NCBI RefSeq assembly: GCF_031801495.1
Contig: NZ_JAOEGC010000001.1
Location: 1,984,001 to 2,048,000 of the forward strand
DNA length: 64,000 bases
From: Agrobacterium tumefaciens_K
GTDB taxonomy: Bacteria > Pseudomonadota > Alphaproteobacteria > Rhizobiales > Rhizobiaceae
Direction: 5' to 3'
The position numbers and the translations under genes were made by a program. The stretch's first letter is position 1; every line of letters starts with the position of its first letter. Of this stretch, positions 26,171 to 35,568 are shown one piece after another. Below the pieces are notes generated by a model. It saw only the letters and a list, made by a program, of their open reading frames with translations. It did no database searches and had not been told where the DNA came from.

Positions 26171-27247
26171 TCAGCCGCCTAAGCGTTTTGTCGTCTCGCG
26201 CACGATCAGCTCGAAACCAACGTCGACGCGGGCGTTTTCCGGGGTAGGGGCGCCTTTTTCCGCTTCCAGTATGGAAAGCAGCAGTTCGCCCGCCTTGCGG
26301 CCGATCATCTGCGCATCGACGCGGATCGTCGACATTGCCGGATAACATTGGCGGCCGATATCGAAGTCCCCGAAACCGAGAATGGAGAGATCATCGGGAA
26401 CCCGTATGCTGCGTCGATGACATTCCATCAGCGCCCCCACGGCGGAAATATCCGACACCGCGAAGACGGCTTCTATATCAGGGGCTTTTTCCAGAAGGAC
26501 GCCGAGTGTTTTCCCGCCGTGATCGTATGAAACCGGGGCGTGGCCTTCGCGGGTGATGAACTCATCGGAAAGGCCAGCCTCCCGAAGGGCTGCGCCGAAG
26601 CCGAGAAGACGGCTTTCACCACGCCAGTCCTTCACGTCGGCATCTGCCCGGGAACCGAGCGCGCCGATGCGCGTGAAACCGAGTGACATCAGATATTTGG
26701 CCGCCGTTCTTCCCACCTCATAGTTGGAAAAGCCGACGGCATGGTCGATCGGGTGTTCCGGCACGTCCCAGATCTCCACGATCGGGATCCCCGCCCGCAC
26801 CAGCACCTCGCTTGCCGCCTTCGTGTGGACGGTTCCGGCAACGACGATGGCGTCGGGACGACGCTCCATCATGGTCTTGATGACCCGTTCCTCTTCCTGC
26901 AGATCGTACATCGTGTAACCGATCAGCAGCTGGTAGTCGGCCGCCCGCAGGGCGTTCGCCAACCCCTGTGCGCTGTCTGCAAAGTTGGAGTTGGTCAGTG
27001 TCGGCAGAATGGCGGTGATGAAGTTCGTGCGGCGGGATGAGAGCGAACCGGCAATCCTGTCCGGTACATAGCCCAGCTTTTCAATGGCCTTCATCACCTT
27101 CTGGCGGGTTTCTTCCGAAACAAGCGAAGGGTCGGCCAGAACGCGGGACACGGTCATTTTCGAGACGCCCGCAAGTTTGGAGACGTCGTTCATCGTTGCT
27201 TTTTTGGATGCGACTGTCGCAGCGGCCAAGGGCGTGTGCTCCACCAA
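26171..27247 (-). CDS. LacI/GntR-type transcriptional regulator
   Basis: About 358 residues. The LacI helix-turn-helix is MNDVSKLAGVSKMTVSRVLA, followed by the hinge region and a periplasmic-binding-like ligand domain (FITAILPTLTNSNFAD onward). No ATG fits the domain start; TTG at 27247, 7 bases after GGGAG, or GTG at 27244 is most likely. It probably represses the divergent operon that begins at 27972, and possibly itself. An AACCGGTT palindrome lies just upstream. The inducer is unknown. Confidence 0.85.
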   Translation of the reverse strand: MVEHTPLAAATVASKKATMNDVSKLAGVSKMTVSRVLADPSLVSEETRQKVMKAIEKLGYVPDRIAGSLSSRRTNFITAILPTLTNSNFADSAQGLANALRAADYQLLIGYTMYDLQEEERVIKTMMERRPDAIVVAGTVHTKAASEVLVRAGIPIVEIWDVPEHPIDHAVGFSNYEVGRTAAKYLMSLGFTRIGALGSRADADVKDWRGESRLLGFGAALREAGLSDEFITREGHAPVSYDHGGKTLGVLLEKAPDIEAVFAVSDISAVGALMECHRRSIRVPDDLSILGFGDFDIGRQCYPAMSTIRVDAQMIGRKAGELLLSILEAEKGAPTPENARVDVGFELIVRETTKRLGG

Positions 27248-27268
27248 GGCATGTCTCCCGAAAGGTAA

Positions 27269-27276
27269 AACCGGTT
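27269..27276. promoter_or_regulatory. Candidate LacI-family operator
   Basis: AACCGGTT, continued as CCGGTT, lies 22 bases upstream of the proposed lacI-type start. Palindromes centred on CG are the usual LacI-family target. Confidence 0.35.
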
Positions 27277-27352
27277 CCGGTTCAAGACATACCGAAGACA
27301 AGGGGGAAAAGCACGTGGCGTCAGCGCGGGCAAACGCAACGTGCACCGGATT

Positions 27353-27673
27353 TTATGCGACCCTGCTATAAACGAGGTGGTAGAAACGCCCGTCGCACAT
27401 GCTCATCATCTCATCGGTCAATACGCGGCCTTCCAGGCGCACCGGCGATACCAGCGCTTCTTCCACGGCCTCCATCGAGGGGTAGTCGATTTCCTGTACC
27501 ATGATGATCGGCGCGGCATCCGGGTCCGTGCGTTGCGTGCGCATGACCCTCACGGCCTGCGCGTTCGGCATGCGTTTCCACACAGGCAGAAGCCGTTCCT
27601 CCACGATCCTGAAAAACTCCTCTTCCCGTCCGGGGTGGATCGTTCCTTCGAAAATGGCTGAGCGCGTAAACAT
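27353..27673 (-). CDS. Small dimeric alpha/beta-barrel protein of unknown function
   Basis: A 106-residue protein with a strong ribosome site (GGGAGG ahead of the ATG). The pattern of two beta-alpha-beta units (FTRSAIFEGTIHPGREEEFF and later APIIMVQEIDYPSMEAVEEAL) resembles EthD/ABM-type ferredoxin-like barrels, which include monooxygenases and small isomerases. No catalytic residue can be assigned. It lies between the lacI-type gene and the divergent ABC operon and is probably co-transcribed with the regulator. Confidence 0.7.
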   Translation of the reverse strand: MFTRSAIFEGTIHPGREEEFFRIVEERLLPVWKRMPNAQAVRVMRTQRTDPDAAPIIMVQEIDYPSMEAVEEALVSPVRLEGRVLTDEMMSMCDGRFYHLVYSRVA

Positions 27674-27971
27674 GATTGTCCTCCCGAAAATGCTCCGAAC
27701 AAAATGGATATGGAGTTCGGACTTGCAATGATACCGATAACATGCATTATTGCTCCTGCCAAGAATGTGAAGAGGTGTCGAGCGGAGGAAAATCGATATC
27801 TCGCCAAAATAGGCGGAAAATCAGGGAAAATTCCCCGTTTTTATGTCTTTTCGCGATCTTGGTAGGAGTTTTGGGCAAACACCGTTCCGATGTTATCGAG
27901 AACATTATGTTTGCTTTGGTTCGCTGTGCCGCCTCTGGATAGGTGGTGTTGTCAGGGTTGGAGGAGAAACC

Positions 27972-28775
27972 ATGAGCATATCGAGATTTCTGAGAAACGT
28001 GACTGTCGCCGTTGGTGTTGCGGCGGCCTCGCTTGCCGCAACGACGTCGGCCCATGCCGTGTCGATCGCCGACATCATGTCGCGAGGAAAGGTGAAGATC
28101 GGCGTTCTGACCGGCGCGCCGCCCATGGGCATGGTGGATGAGAAGGGCAATCCGTCGGGTTATGATGTCGACGTTGCCAACCTTATCGGCACCTACCTCA
28201 ATCTGCCGGTAGAACTCGTTCCGCTGACGCCGCCCGCGCGTATCCCGGCTCTTCAGACAGGCAAGGTGGATTTCCTCGTCGCAACGCTGGCGCCGACCGG
28301 CGAACGGGCGAAGACCGTCATGTTCACGCAGCCCTATAGCGCCTTCAACATGGATATCATTTCCGCTGGCGGCCAGAAATTCGAAAACCTCGAAAGCCTG
28401 AAGGGCAAGCGCGTCTCGGTCAACCGTGGTTCCTCGCAGGAAACGGCGCTGCGCAAGGCAAACATCGAAGGACTTGAAGTCGTTGTTTATGAAGACGACT
28501 CCACAAGTGCGCAGGCGCTGATTGCCGGCCAGGTCGATGCGGTGGCGCTTCCCTCCACCGTTGGCGAAGCCATCATCAAGCAGCGTCCGGAAGCTGGCCT
28601 TCAGGTCGGTTTCACCTTCTTCCAGCAGGGCAATTCCATGGCGACCAAGCTTGAGGACTTCGAGCTACGCCAGTGGCTCAACACCTCGATCTATCTCATG
28701 AAAATGTCGGGCGATCTCGACCGGATCTCGACCAAATGGACCGGCCGTCCGATGCCACAGTTGCCGAGCTTCTGA
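27972..28775 (+). CDS. Amino-acid ABC importer binding protein (second system)
   Basis: A 267-residue SBP_bac_3 protein with a signal peptide (residues 1-29, ending SAHA). The mature part opens with VSIADIMSRGKVKIGVLTG and has GYDVDVANLIGTYL and RAKTVMFTQPY segments typical of polar amino-acid binders. GGAGGAG sets the start at 27972. It opens a five-gene operon and is divergent from the lacI-type gene; the 298-base gap probably holds both promoters. The ligand is unknown; the dehydrogenase at the operon end hints at a 2-oxo or 2-hydroxy acid relation. Confidence 0.88.
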   Translation: MSISRFLRNVTVAVGVAAASLAATTSAHAVSIADIMSRGKVKIGVLTGAPPMGMVDEKGNPSGYDVDVANLIGTYLNLPVELVPLTPPARIPALQTGKVDFLVATLAPTGERAKTVMFTQPYSAFNMDIISAGGQKFENLESLKGKRVSVNRGSSQETALRKANIEGLEVVVYEDDSTSAQALIAGQVDAVALPSTVGEAIIKQRPEAGLQVGFTFFQQGNSMATKLEDFELRQWLNTSIYLMKMSGDLDRISTKWTGRPMPQLPSF

Positions 28776-28842
28776 TTGAGCCTTTCAGCGTGCCCGCCGG
28801 GACTCGGTTTCGGCGGGCCGGGAAATGTCAACGGAGTGGTGC

Positions 28843-29547
28843 ATGTCCTATACGTTTCAATTCGGCGCTCTCGCCCAGTATCAGAACGAACTGCTGAGCG
28901 GCATATGGTTGACGATCAGGCTTTCGGTCCTGTCCATCATCCTCGGCTGTGCGTTCGGTATTCTTCTCGCATCCCTGCGCTCCATCAATGGCGGTATTGT
29001 TCGCATCATCGTCGACGCTTACGTCGAGATCATTCGCAATACGCCGTTTCTGGTGCAGCTTTTCATCGTCTATTTCGGTTTACCGGGCCTTGGGTTACGC
29101 GTTGGTGCGGATACCGCGGCCCTGATCGGCATGACGATCAATCTCGCCGCCTATTCAACGGAAATCATCCGTGCTGGCATCGAGGCGGTGCACAAGTCGC
29201 AGATCGAGGCCGGTGAGGCACTCGGTTTCACGAGATTTCAGATCTATCGCCATGTCATCATCGTACCGGCAATTGCCAAGGTCTATCCGTCCCTGTGCAG
29301 CCAGTTCGTGCTGATGATGCTGGCATCCAGTATCTGCTCGGCCATTTCCACGCATGAGCTTGCCGCAGCGGCCGCCTTCGTGGAATCGCAGACCTACCGC
29401 TCCTTCGAGGTCTACATTGTCGTCACGCTCATTTATCTCGCGCTGGCGCTCTGCCTGCGTGCCATCCTTGCCGTGGTCGGCATGTGGCTGTTCGGCCGCC
29501 GCGTTGCCCGCAAGACGATGACCGCTCTGCCGGAGGTACAGTCATGA
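28843..29547 (+). CDS. Amino-acid ABC importer permease 1 (second system)
   Basis: A 234-residue HisM-type permease with five or so membrane helices. The VEIIRNTPFLVQLFIVYFGLP stretch and the EAA loop AVHKSQIEAGEALGFTRFQI mark the family. The start at 28843 is chosen because GGAG lies 6 bases ahead; an ATG at 28825 is in frame but has a poorer site. The stop overlaps the next start (ATGA). Confidence 0.88.
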   Translation: MSYTFQFGALAQYQNELLSGIWLTIRLSVLSIILGCAFGILLASLRSINGGIVRIIVDAYVEIIRNTPFLVQLFIVYFGLPGLGLRVGADTAALIGMTINLAAYSTEIIRAGIEAVHKSQIEAGEALGFTRFQIYRHVIIVPAIAKVYPSLCSQFVLMMLASSICSAISTHELAAAAAFVESQTYRSFEVYIVVTLIYLALALCLRAILAVVGMWLFGRRVARKTMTALPEVQS

Positions 29548-30203
29548 CACTCAGAACATTCGGCTGGAGCGAATTCGGCTTCCTGTTGACGGCCCTGCAA
29601 TGGACCGTGCTTCTGACGATCCTAGCGCTCGTAGGGGGCGGCATCGTCGGTTTCCTAATCGCACTGGCCCGTACCTCTGATATCAAGGCGCTGCGCATCG
29701 CCGCAGGCACCTATATCCAGATCATCCAGGGCATTCCCGTGCTGATGATCCTGTTCCTGTCCTATTACGGCCTCAGCCTTGCAGGACTGGAATTGCCCCC
29801 GCTTTTTGCCGCAGGCGCGTCGATGACGGTCTATGCCTCCGGTTATCTCGCGGAAATCTGGCGCGGCTGTATCCAGGCTGTCCCAAAACAGCAGTGGGAA
29901 GCCTCGGAATCGCTTGCGATGACCCGTGCGCAGCAATACCGCTACGTCATCCTGCCGCAGGCCATGCGTATTTCCCTGCCTCCGACTGTTGGCTTCGCCG
30001 TTCAGGTCGTCAAGAATACCTCCATCGCCTCGATCATCGGTTTCGTCGAGCTGGCGCGGGCGGGGCAGCTTATCAACAATGCCACGTTCCAACCGTTCCG
30101 TGTCTTCGTTGCCGTTGCGGCTCTCTATTTCATTGTCTGCTACCCGTTGTCCCAGCTGTCGCGTTGGCTGGAAAGGAGGCTTCATGCCGGAAGTAATCGT
30201 TGA
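29544..30203 (+). CDS. Amino-acid ABC importer permease 2 (second system)
   Basis: A 219-residue partner permease. Features are QIIQGIPVLMILFLSYYG and the EAA loop AVPKQQWEASESLAMTRAQQ. The start at 29544 follows GGAGG at 29532 and overlaps the previous stop by 4 bases. Its last 20 bases overlap the ATPase gene. Confidence 0.88.
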   Translation: MTLRTFGWSEFGFLLTALQWTVLLTILALVGGGIVGFLIALARTSDIKALRIAAGTYIQIIQGIPVLMILFLSYYGLSLAGLELPPLFAAGASMTVYASGYLAEIWRGCIQAVPKQQWEASESLAMTRAQQYRYVILPQAMRISLPPTVGFAVQVVKNTSIASIIGFVELARAGQLINNATFQPFRVFVAVAALYFIVCYPLSQLSRWLERRLHAGSNR

Positions 30204-30915
30204 GAACGTTCACAAGAGCTTCGGCGCTCTCGAAGTCCTGAAAGGCGTATCGCTGACCGTCGGTCGCGGTGAGGTCTTCGCCCTCATCGGCCGCTCGGGG
30301 TCGGGAAAAAGCACGCTGCTGCGCTGCATGAACGGGCTGGAAAAGATCAATTCCGGCCGTATCGAGATCGCCGGCCATGCCCTCGGCGGCGATGCGAAAT
30401 CGCTGCGCAAGCTTCGCACCGATGTCGGTATCGTGTTCCAGAGCTACAATCTTTTTCCGCATCTCACGGTCGGAGAAAACATCATGCTGGCACCACGCAT
30501 CGTCAAGGATGTCGCGAAGTCGGAAACGCAGTCCATCGCGCGTGAGGTTCTGCAACTGGTCGGGCTATCGGAGAAGTTCGATTCCTACCCGGACCAGCTT
30601 TCCGGCGGCCAGCAGCAACGCGTGGCGATTGCCCGCTCTCTCGCCATGCGGCCGAAAGTCATGCTGTTCGACGAAGTGACCTCTGCGCTCGATCCGGAAC
30701 TGACCGAGGAAGTGCTGACGGTCATGGAAAACCTTGCCAAAGACGGCATGACGATGATCCTCGTCACTCACGAAATGGGCTTTGCGCGCCGCGTGGCGAC
30801 CCAGACCATCTTCATGCACCAGGGCAAGATCTGGGAACATGGGCCGTCCGCCGAACTCTTCGCCAACCCGCAAACGCCGGAACTCCGGCAATTCGTCAAG
30901 TCCGATGTGAAATAG
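30184..30915 (+). CDS. Amino-acid ABC importer ATP-binding subunit (second system)
   Basis: A 243-residue GlnQ-type ATPase: Walker A GRSGSGKSTLL, signature LSGGQQQRVAIARSLA and Walker B MLFDEVTSALDP. AAAGGAGG at 30172-30179 fixes the start at 30184, inside the end of the permease gene. A much longer open frame upstream of it is only the shadow of the permease gene. It energises the importer encoded upstream. Confidence 0.92.
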   Translation: MPEVIVENVHKSFGALEVLKGVSLTVGRGEVFALIGRSGSGKSTLLRCMNGLEKINSGRIEIAGHALGGDAKSLRKLRTDVGIVFQSYNLFPHLTVGENIMLAPRIVKDVAKSETQSIAREVLQLVGLSEKFDSYPDQLSGGQQQRVAIARSLAMRPKVMLFDEVTSALDPELTEEVLTVMENLAKDGMTMILVTHEMGFARRVATQTIFMHQGKIWEHGPSAELFANPQTPELRQFVKSDVK

Positions 30916-30939
30916 TTCGTCGGCGCAAAAGGAAAACTG

Positions 30940-31875
30940 ATGACCACCGAAATACTGCAACTGTGCCCGCTCATCCCGGCGCTGGAACAAGAACTGGCCG
31001 AACGCTTCACCGTGCATCGTTATTTCGAAGCGGCGGACAAGGCGGCGTTTCTGGCCGAAAAGGGTTCGTCTGTGCGCGGCATCGTGACCGGGGGGCATAT
31101 CGGTCTACCGGCCGACATCGGCGCTGGCTTGCCCAATCTTGAGATCGTTGCCATCAACGGCGTCGGTTTCGACAAGGTTGACCTTGCTGAAGCCAAAAAG
31201 CGCGGTTTCCGTGTTTCCAACACGCCGGACGTGCTGACCGCCGATGTCGCCGATCTGGCGCTTGGCCTTATTCTTTCCCAGGCGCGACAGCTGCCTCGCG
31301 CCGACCAGCACGTGCGCACCGGTCAATGGCTGAAAGGTGACATGGGGCTTGCGACGCGTGTCGCCGGCCGTCGCTACGGCATTTTCGGCCTCGGCCGCAT
31401 CGGCCAGGCGATTGCCAAACGACTGGAGGGCTTCGACGCCCACATCTCCTATGCCGCCAGAACCCAACGCGATGTGCCGTATGACTATTACGACAGCATC
31501 GAAAAGCTGGCTGGAAACTGCGACGTGCTGGTGATTGCCGCCGCTGCGACCGCAGATACCCGCCACATCGTCAATGCGGATGTCCTGAAGGCACTCGGCC
31601 CGCAGGGTGTGCTGGTCAACGTGGCGCGTGGCTCGCTGGTCGATGAAAAGGCGCTTGTCGAGGCGCTGAAGAACGGCGCGATCAGCGGCGCGGCGCTCGA
31701 CGTGTTCGAGGATGAACCGCGCGTGCCGGAAGCGCTGTTTGCATTCGAAAATGTCGTGCTTGCCCCGCATGTCGGTAGCGGCACGCATCAGACACGCCGT
31801 GCCATGGCCGATCTTGTACTTGCCAATCTCGACGCGCATTTTGCGGGCAAGCCTATACCCACGCCGGTCGTGTGA
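30940..31875 (+). CDS. D-isomer-specific 2-hydroxyacid dehydrogenase (GhrB/HPR type)
   Basis: A 311-residue NAD(P)H-dependent enzyme. The nucleotide motif is GIFGLGRIGQAIAKRL, and the catalytic Arg, Glu and His are in NVARGSLVDE, DVFEDEPRVP and LAPHVGSGT. Such enzymes reduce glyoxylate, hydroxypyruvate or other 2-oxo acids. It starts 24 bases after the ATPase stop with an AAAAGGAAA leader, so it belongs to the ABC operon and may process the imported compound after deamination. The substrate is not predictable. Confidence 0.88.
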   Translation: MTTEILQLCPLIPALEQELAERFTVHRYFEAADKAAFLAEKGSSVRGIVTGGHIGLPADIGAGLPNLEIVAINGVGFDKVDLAEAKKRGFRVSNTPDVLTADVADLALGLILSQARQLPRADQHVRTGQWLKGDMGLATRVAGRRYGIFGLGRIGQAIAKRLEGFDAHISYAARTQRDVPYDYYDSIEKLAGNCDVLVIAAAATADTRHIVNADVLKALGPQGVLVNVARGSLVDEKALVEALKNGAISGAALDVFEDEPRVPEALFAFENVVLAPHVGSGTHQTRRAMADLVLANLDAHFAGKPIPTPVV

Positions 31876-31883
31876 TGTCGATG

Positions 31884-31910
31884 TTGCGGCAGGGCCGGAT
31901 CCTGCCGCAA
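31884..31910. terminator. Hairpin after the dehydrogenase operon
   Basis: TTGCGGCAGG/CCTGCCGCAA is a perfect 10-bp stem with a 7-base loop, 8 bases after the stop. It lacks a strong T-run, so it may be a weak terminator or an RNA-stabilising hairpin. Confidence 0.5.
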
Positions 31911-32037
31911 TACCCGCTATTGTTGCCCGCGGTTCTGGTGGCAACTGCAAATTATCGCGCCATATGCCCTGCAAATTGATGGCGCCTGTTCACGTTTACA
32001 TAATATCTGTATCCCTAGTATCCTTCACCCATATGAT

Positions 32038-34242
32038 GTGAGCGGTGAGGCGGAGCTTGTGCGTTCCAGTGATGTGAAATCGACGTTGGAGAAGCAGCAG
32101 TCTGTTTCACCACGGGCCGATGAGGCCGCCACCGGGAATGCAACGCCCTTGGCGGCGGGCGGCGCCGGTCCTGCTTCCGATCGTTATGCCTTGCTGGAAG
32201 CGATGATCGATCACGTTCCCGATCTTATCTATGCCAAGGATACCGAAGGGCGTTTCCTGTTCGCCAACCGTGCCGTGGTTCACAATAACGGCTTCAGCAA
32301 CGTCGATGAGCTGATCGGCCTCACGGATCTCGATATCCATGGCGAGGCGGCGAACCTTGCCCGCATTCCTGAAACCGAGGAGCGTGTAATGCGCACCGGC
32401 CTGCCGGATCTCGGTTACGAGGAGCGCGCCATGCGCGGCGGCATAGATCGCTGGCTGATGATGTCACGCGTCCCGCTGAAAGATGCGGACGGCAATATCA
32501 TCGGCGTTGTCGGCGCCTCGCGGGATATCACCCAGAAAAAGGCATCGGAACGGTTGCTTCAGGCGCAGGCGCGCATTCTGGAAATGATCGTTGCCGCAAC
32601 CGATATCGAACAGTTTCTGGAAGCTTTCGTGGATGCGATCGAGGGACTGGCGACGGGCCTCACCTGCGTCGTGCGGGTGTTCGATGCGGCGTCGGGCGAG
32701 CGGCCGGTCTACGCTTCGGCGACCTCTGTCCTGCTGCCGGAGTTTGCCGCAACGCTTGCCACGACGGATAGCCCGGAACGTCTGGTCTGGCCGGGCGAAG
32801 GAACCGCATTCAGCTTCGAAATTCCGGCCAGCGAAGGCACGCCGCACGGCTTTGTCTGGTGCGTGCTCGAAGGCCGCAGGCCCGATCCCAGCCTTGAGGA
32901 GTTCGTGGCCGCGGCCGGCCGCATGGCGGGGCTGGCGATAGACCGCAAACGGGCCGCCGCGCAGATCCTGTTCCTTGCCGATCACGATATGCTGACACGG
33001 CTGCCCAATCGTCGCTTCCTCGATACACGCCTGCCGGAAATACTGCAGAACGCATCCAAATTGTCGAAAACGGTCGGCATCGGTTTTCTCGATCTCGACA
33101 ATTTCAAGCACATCAACGATACGCTCGGCCATAGCCTCGGCGATGAGCTTCTGGCAAAAACCGCGGACCGCATCGCCCGCGTCCTGTCGCAGAATGATCT
33201 CGTGCTGCGCGTCGGTGGAGATGAATTCGTCATCGTGCTGGAAAAGCGCGACGATGGTTTCGAACCGCGTCTGGAAGAGGTCAGGGCGGCTGTGTCGAAG
33301 CCTCTGCGTATCGGTAATTACGATATGAAGGTCACATGCAGCATCGGCATGGCCTTTTTCCCGGAACACGGTCAGACAACGGCCGAAATCGTCGCGGCAG
33401 CGGACCTGGCCATGTACGAGGCCAAACATGAAGGGCGCGATCGCATCGCCACCTTTTCACCGCGCATGGCCGATGACCTGCGCAAGAAATTCATCCGCAT
33501 CGAGGAACTGCGCAAGGCGCTGGAGCGGGATGAATTCGTGCTGCACTACCAGCCGCAGGTCGATCTCGTCAGCGGCAGGATCAGCGGCGTCGAGGCACTG
33601 GTGCGCTGGCAGCACCCGGACGAAGGTCTGCTCAGTCCGGCGGAATTCATCGGTCTGGCGGAAGACACCGGGCTGATCGTCGAACTGGGCGAAGTGGTGC
33701 TTCGAAAGGCCTGCTGTCAGGCGCAGCGCTGGCGCGAGGCTGGCCTGCCGCCGGTCAAGATGGCTGTCAACATCTCTCCGCGCCAGTTCCAGAGCGGACT
33801 GGTGGGAAAAATCCACGCCGCCCTGCAGGAAACCGGCTTTGATCCTTCGATGCTGGAAATCGAAATCACCGAAACGCTGATCATTCAGGACGTGGATGCG
33901 TCGGTCAGGATCATGCGTGCCATCAAGGATATGGGTGTCAGTCTGGCGCTGGATGATTTCGGCATCGGTTATTCGTGCCTCGGCATGCTCAAGACCTTCC
34001 CGCTGTCCTGCATGAAGATCGACCGCTCGTTCCTCACCAACCTGCCGGAAAAATCGAAAGACAGCGCCATTGTTTCGATCATGATCCAGCTTGCCAGCTC
34101 GCTGGATATCGATGTCATCGCCGAAGGCATCGAAACGGCGGAGCAGGCGGATTTTCTGCGCGAAGCCGGATGCCCCTATGGGCAGGGCTACTATTTCAGC
34201 CGCCCGGTTGAGGCGGCTGTTGTCGCGGGCATGCTGGCGTAG
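32038..34242 (+). CDS. PAS-GAF-like-GGDEF-EAL cyclic-di-GMP signalling protein
   Basis: A cytosolic protein of about 734 residues without membrane helices. Order: a PAS domain (about 50-165, with DHVPDLIYAKDTEGRFLFAN), a GAF-like region (about 175-300), a GGDEF domain with intact VGGDEF near residue 392, and an EAL domain with intact EAL (GVEALVRW, near 517) and DDFGIGYS. Both cyclase and phosphodiesterase sites look complete, so the protein could make or degrade c-di-GMP depending on the PAS signal. The GTG at 32038 has no good ribosome site; the GTG at 32059, after GGTGAGGCGGAG, is an alternative start. Confidence 0.88.
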   Translation: MSGEAELVRSSDVKSTLEKQQSVSPRADEAATGNATPLAAGGAGPASDRYALLEAMIDHVPDLIYAKDTEGRFLFANRAVVHNNGFSNVDELIGLTDLDIHGEAANLARIPETEERVMRTGLPDLGYEERAMRGGIDRWLMMSRVPLKDADGNIIGVVGASRDITQKKASERLLQAQARILEMIVAATDIEQFLEAFVDAIEGLATGLTCVVRVFDAASGERPVYASATSVLLPEFAATLATTDSPERLVWPGEGTAFSFEIPASEGTPHGFVWCVLEGRRPDPSLEEFVAAAGRMAGLAIDRKRAAAQILFLADHDMLTRLPNRRFLDTRLPEILQNASKLSKTVGIGFLDLDNFKHINDTLGHSLGDELLAKTADRIARVLSQNDLVLRVGGDEFVIVLEKRDDGFEPRLEEVRAAVSKPLRIGNYDMKVTCSIGMAFFPEHGQTTAEIVAAADLAMYEAKHEGRDRIATFSPRMADDLRKKFIRIEELRKALERDEFVLHYQPQVDLVSGRISGVEALVRWQHPDEGLLSPAEFIGLAEDTGLIVELGEVVLRKACCQAQRWREAGLPPVKMAVNISPRQFQSGLVGKIHAALQETGFDPSMLEIEITETLIIQDVDASVRIMRAIKDMGVSLALDDFGIGYSCLGMLKTFPLSCMKIDRSFLTNLPEKSKDSAIVSIMIQLASSLDIDVIAEGIETAEQADFLREAGCPYGQGYYFSRPVEAAVVAGMLA

Positions 34243-34262
34243 TCGTCCGCACCTTCCGGGCT

Positions 34263-35327
34263 TCAGGCGCGTGCCTCCAGCACCATGTTGAACGGCCCGG
34301 TGAAGGCGCGGCGGACATGCGTAAAGCCTCCCGAGCGGATGACATCGGAAAGCTTCGCTTCGCCTGCCTGCGCGCCCAGCCCTTCACCCACCTCCTGGTC
34401 AAGCGAGGTTGGCACGCAGATCATTGTGGACGCGTTGTAGTAAAGGCGGCCCACAGGGTTCATGTTGTCCTGCGGGCGATCGCCGGCGATCGGTTCAACG
34501 ATCATCCAGGTGCCATCTTCTTTGAGAATGCGGCACATATGCGTGGCGCACCCACGCGGATCACCCATGTCATGCAGACAGTCGTAACTGGTGACGAGAT
34601 CGAAACCCGTTTCCTTGATGTCCTTGGCGGTTGCCGCAACGAATTTGACCCGATCATCCACACCATGATCGCGGGCGTGCCGGTTCGCCTCGTCAATCGA
34701 TGGTTCGTGGAAATCGTAACCGATGAAGCTGGCGTTGGGGTATGCCTCGGCCATCAGGATTGTCGAAAAACCGACACCGCAGCCCACATCGGCCACTTTG
34801 CCCCCGGTCATCAGTTTTTCCTCCACGCCCTGAAGAGCGGGCAGCCACGCAGGCACGATATTGTTCACGTAACCAGGACGGAAGAAGGCACCCGTTGCGC
34901 AGAACAGGCAACCCGCGGAATCGCCCCAGCGAACCCCGCCACCCGTCCGGAAGGCGCGCTCGACCTTTGGCTCACCCTCGATCATTGCTGCCGCCAGATC
35001 GAAGGCGCCTTCCAGATAGACAGGACTGTCCTTGATGACGAACACCATCGCCTGTTCGGGTGAGAGGCTGAATGTCTCCGGACCGCTATCGTAATCGATG
35101 TATCCATTGGCTGCCTGCGCCAGCGCCCACTCGCGGACATAGCGCTCGGAAAGACCGCCAGCATTTGCCGCAAGGTCTGTGGATGTCACCGGTCCCAGGC
35201 GATGCAGCGCATCGAACAGACCCAGCCTCAGACCGATCCTGACGGTTGGAATGCTGAAAGCGCCGCCCAGGTCGCCAAGCATCTTGCCAATGAATGAATT
35301 CAGTTTTTCTTCGTCGAGCTGTGTCAT
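34263..35327 (-). CDS. Class I SAM-dependent methyltransferase with N-terminal winged helix
   Basis: A 354-residue protein. Residues about 25-100 look like the winged-helix dimerisation domain of O-methyltransferases and related regulators (RLGLFDALHRLGPVTSTDLA). The SAM-binding motif I is VADVGCGVGFSTILMAEA near residue 180, followed by an acidic strand end (FIGYDFHEPS) and the SYDCLHDMGDP motif IV. The substrate is unknown; similar proteins methylate small molecules. A strong GGGGGGA ribosome site precedes the ATG. It converges on the c-di-GMP gene. Confidence 0.82.
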   Translation of the reverse strand: MTQLDEEKLNSFIGKMLGDLGGAFSIPTVRIGLRLGLFDALHRLGPVTSTDLAANAGGLSERYVREWALAQAANGYIDYDSGPETFSLSPEQAMVFVIKDSPVYLEGAFDLAAAMIEGEPKVERAFRTGGGVRWGDSAGCLFCATGAFFRPGYVNNIVPAWLPALQGVEEKLMTGGKVADVGCGVGFSTILMAEAYPNASFIGYDFHEPSIDEANRHARDHGVDDRVKFVAATAKDIKETGFDLVTSYDCLHDMGDPRGCATHMCRILKEDGTWMIVEPIAGDRPQDNMNPVGRLYYNASTMICVPTSLDQEVGEGLGAQAGEAKLSDVIRSGGFTHVRRAFTGPFNMVLEARA

Positions 35328-35568
35328 CGCATTCCCCCCAAATCGCTTTGTTGGCGGGCAAAGGCTGACCGCAGATTTGCGTGTCAGTGAATGCTCGTAG
35401 GCCTTGCAACATAGCCGAATGCCCCGAAATTGTCACGTAAAGGCACATCGCTCTTTCCAGTGATACGCGTATCTTGAAGGTCACCCGCACGGGCGATGGA
35501 CGATGGTTTTGGGAAGTCGTAAACTGTACCCGGCAGATAGGGCGACGATACTCGCGGGGAGAAAACGA

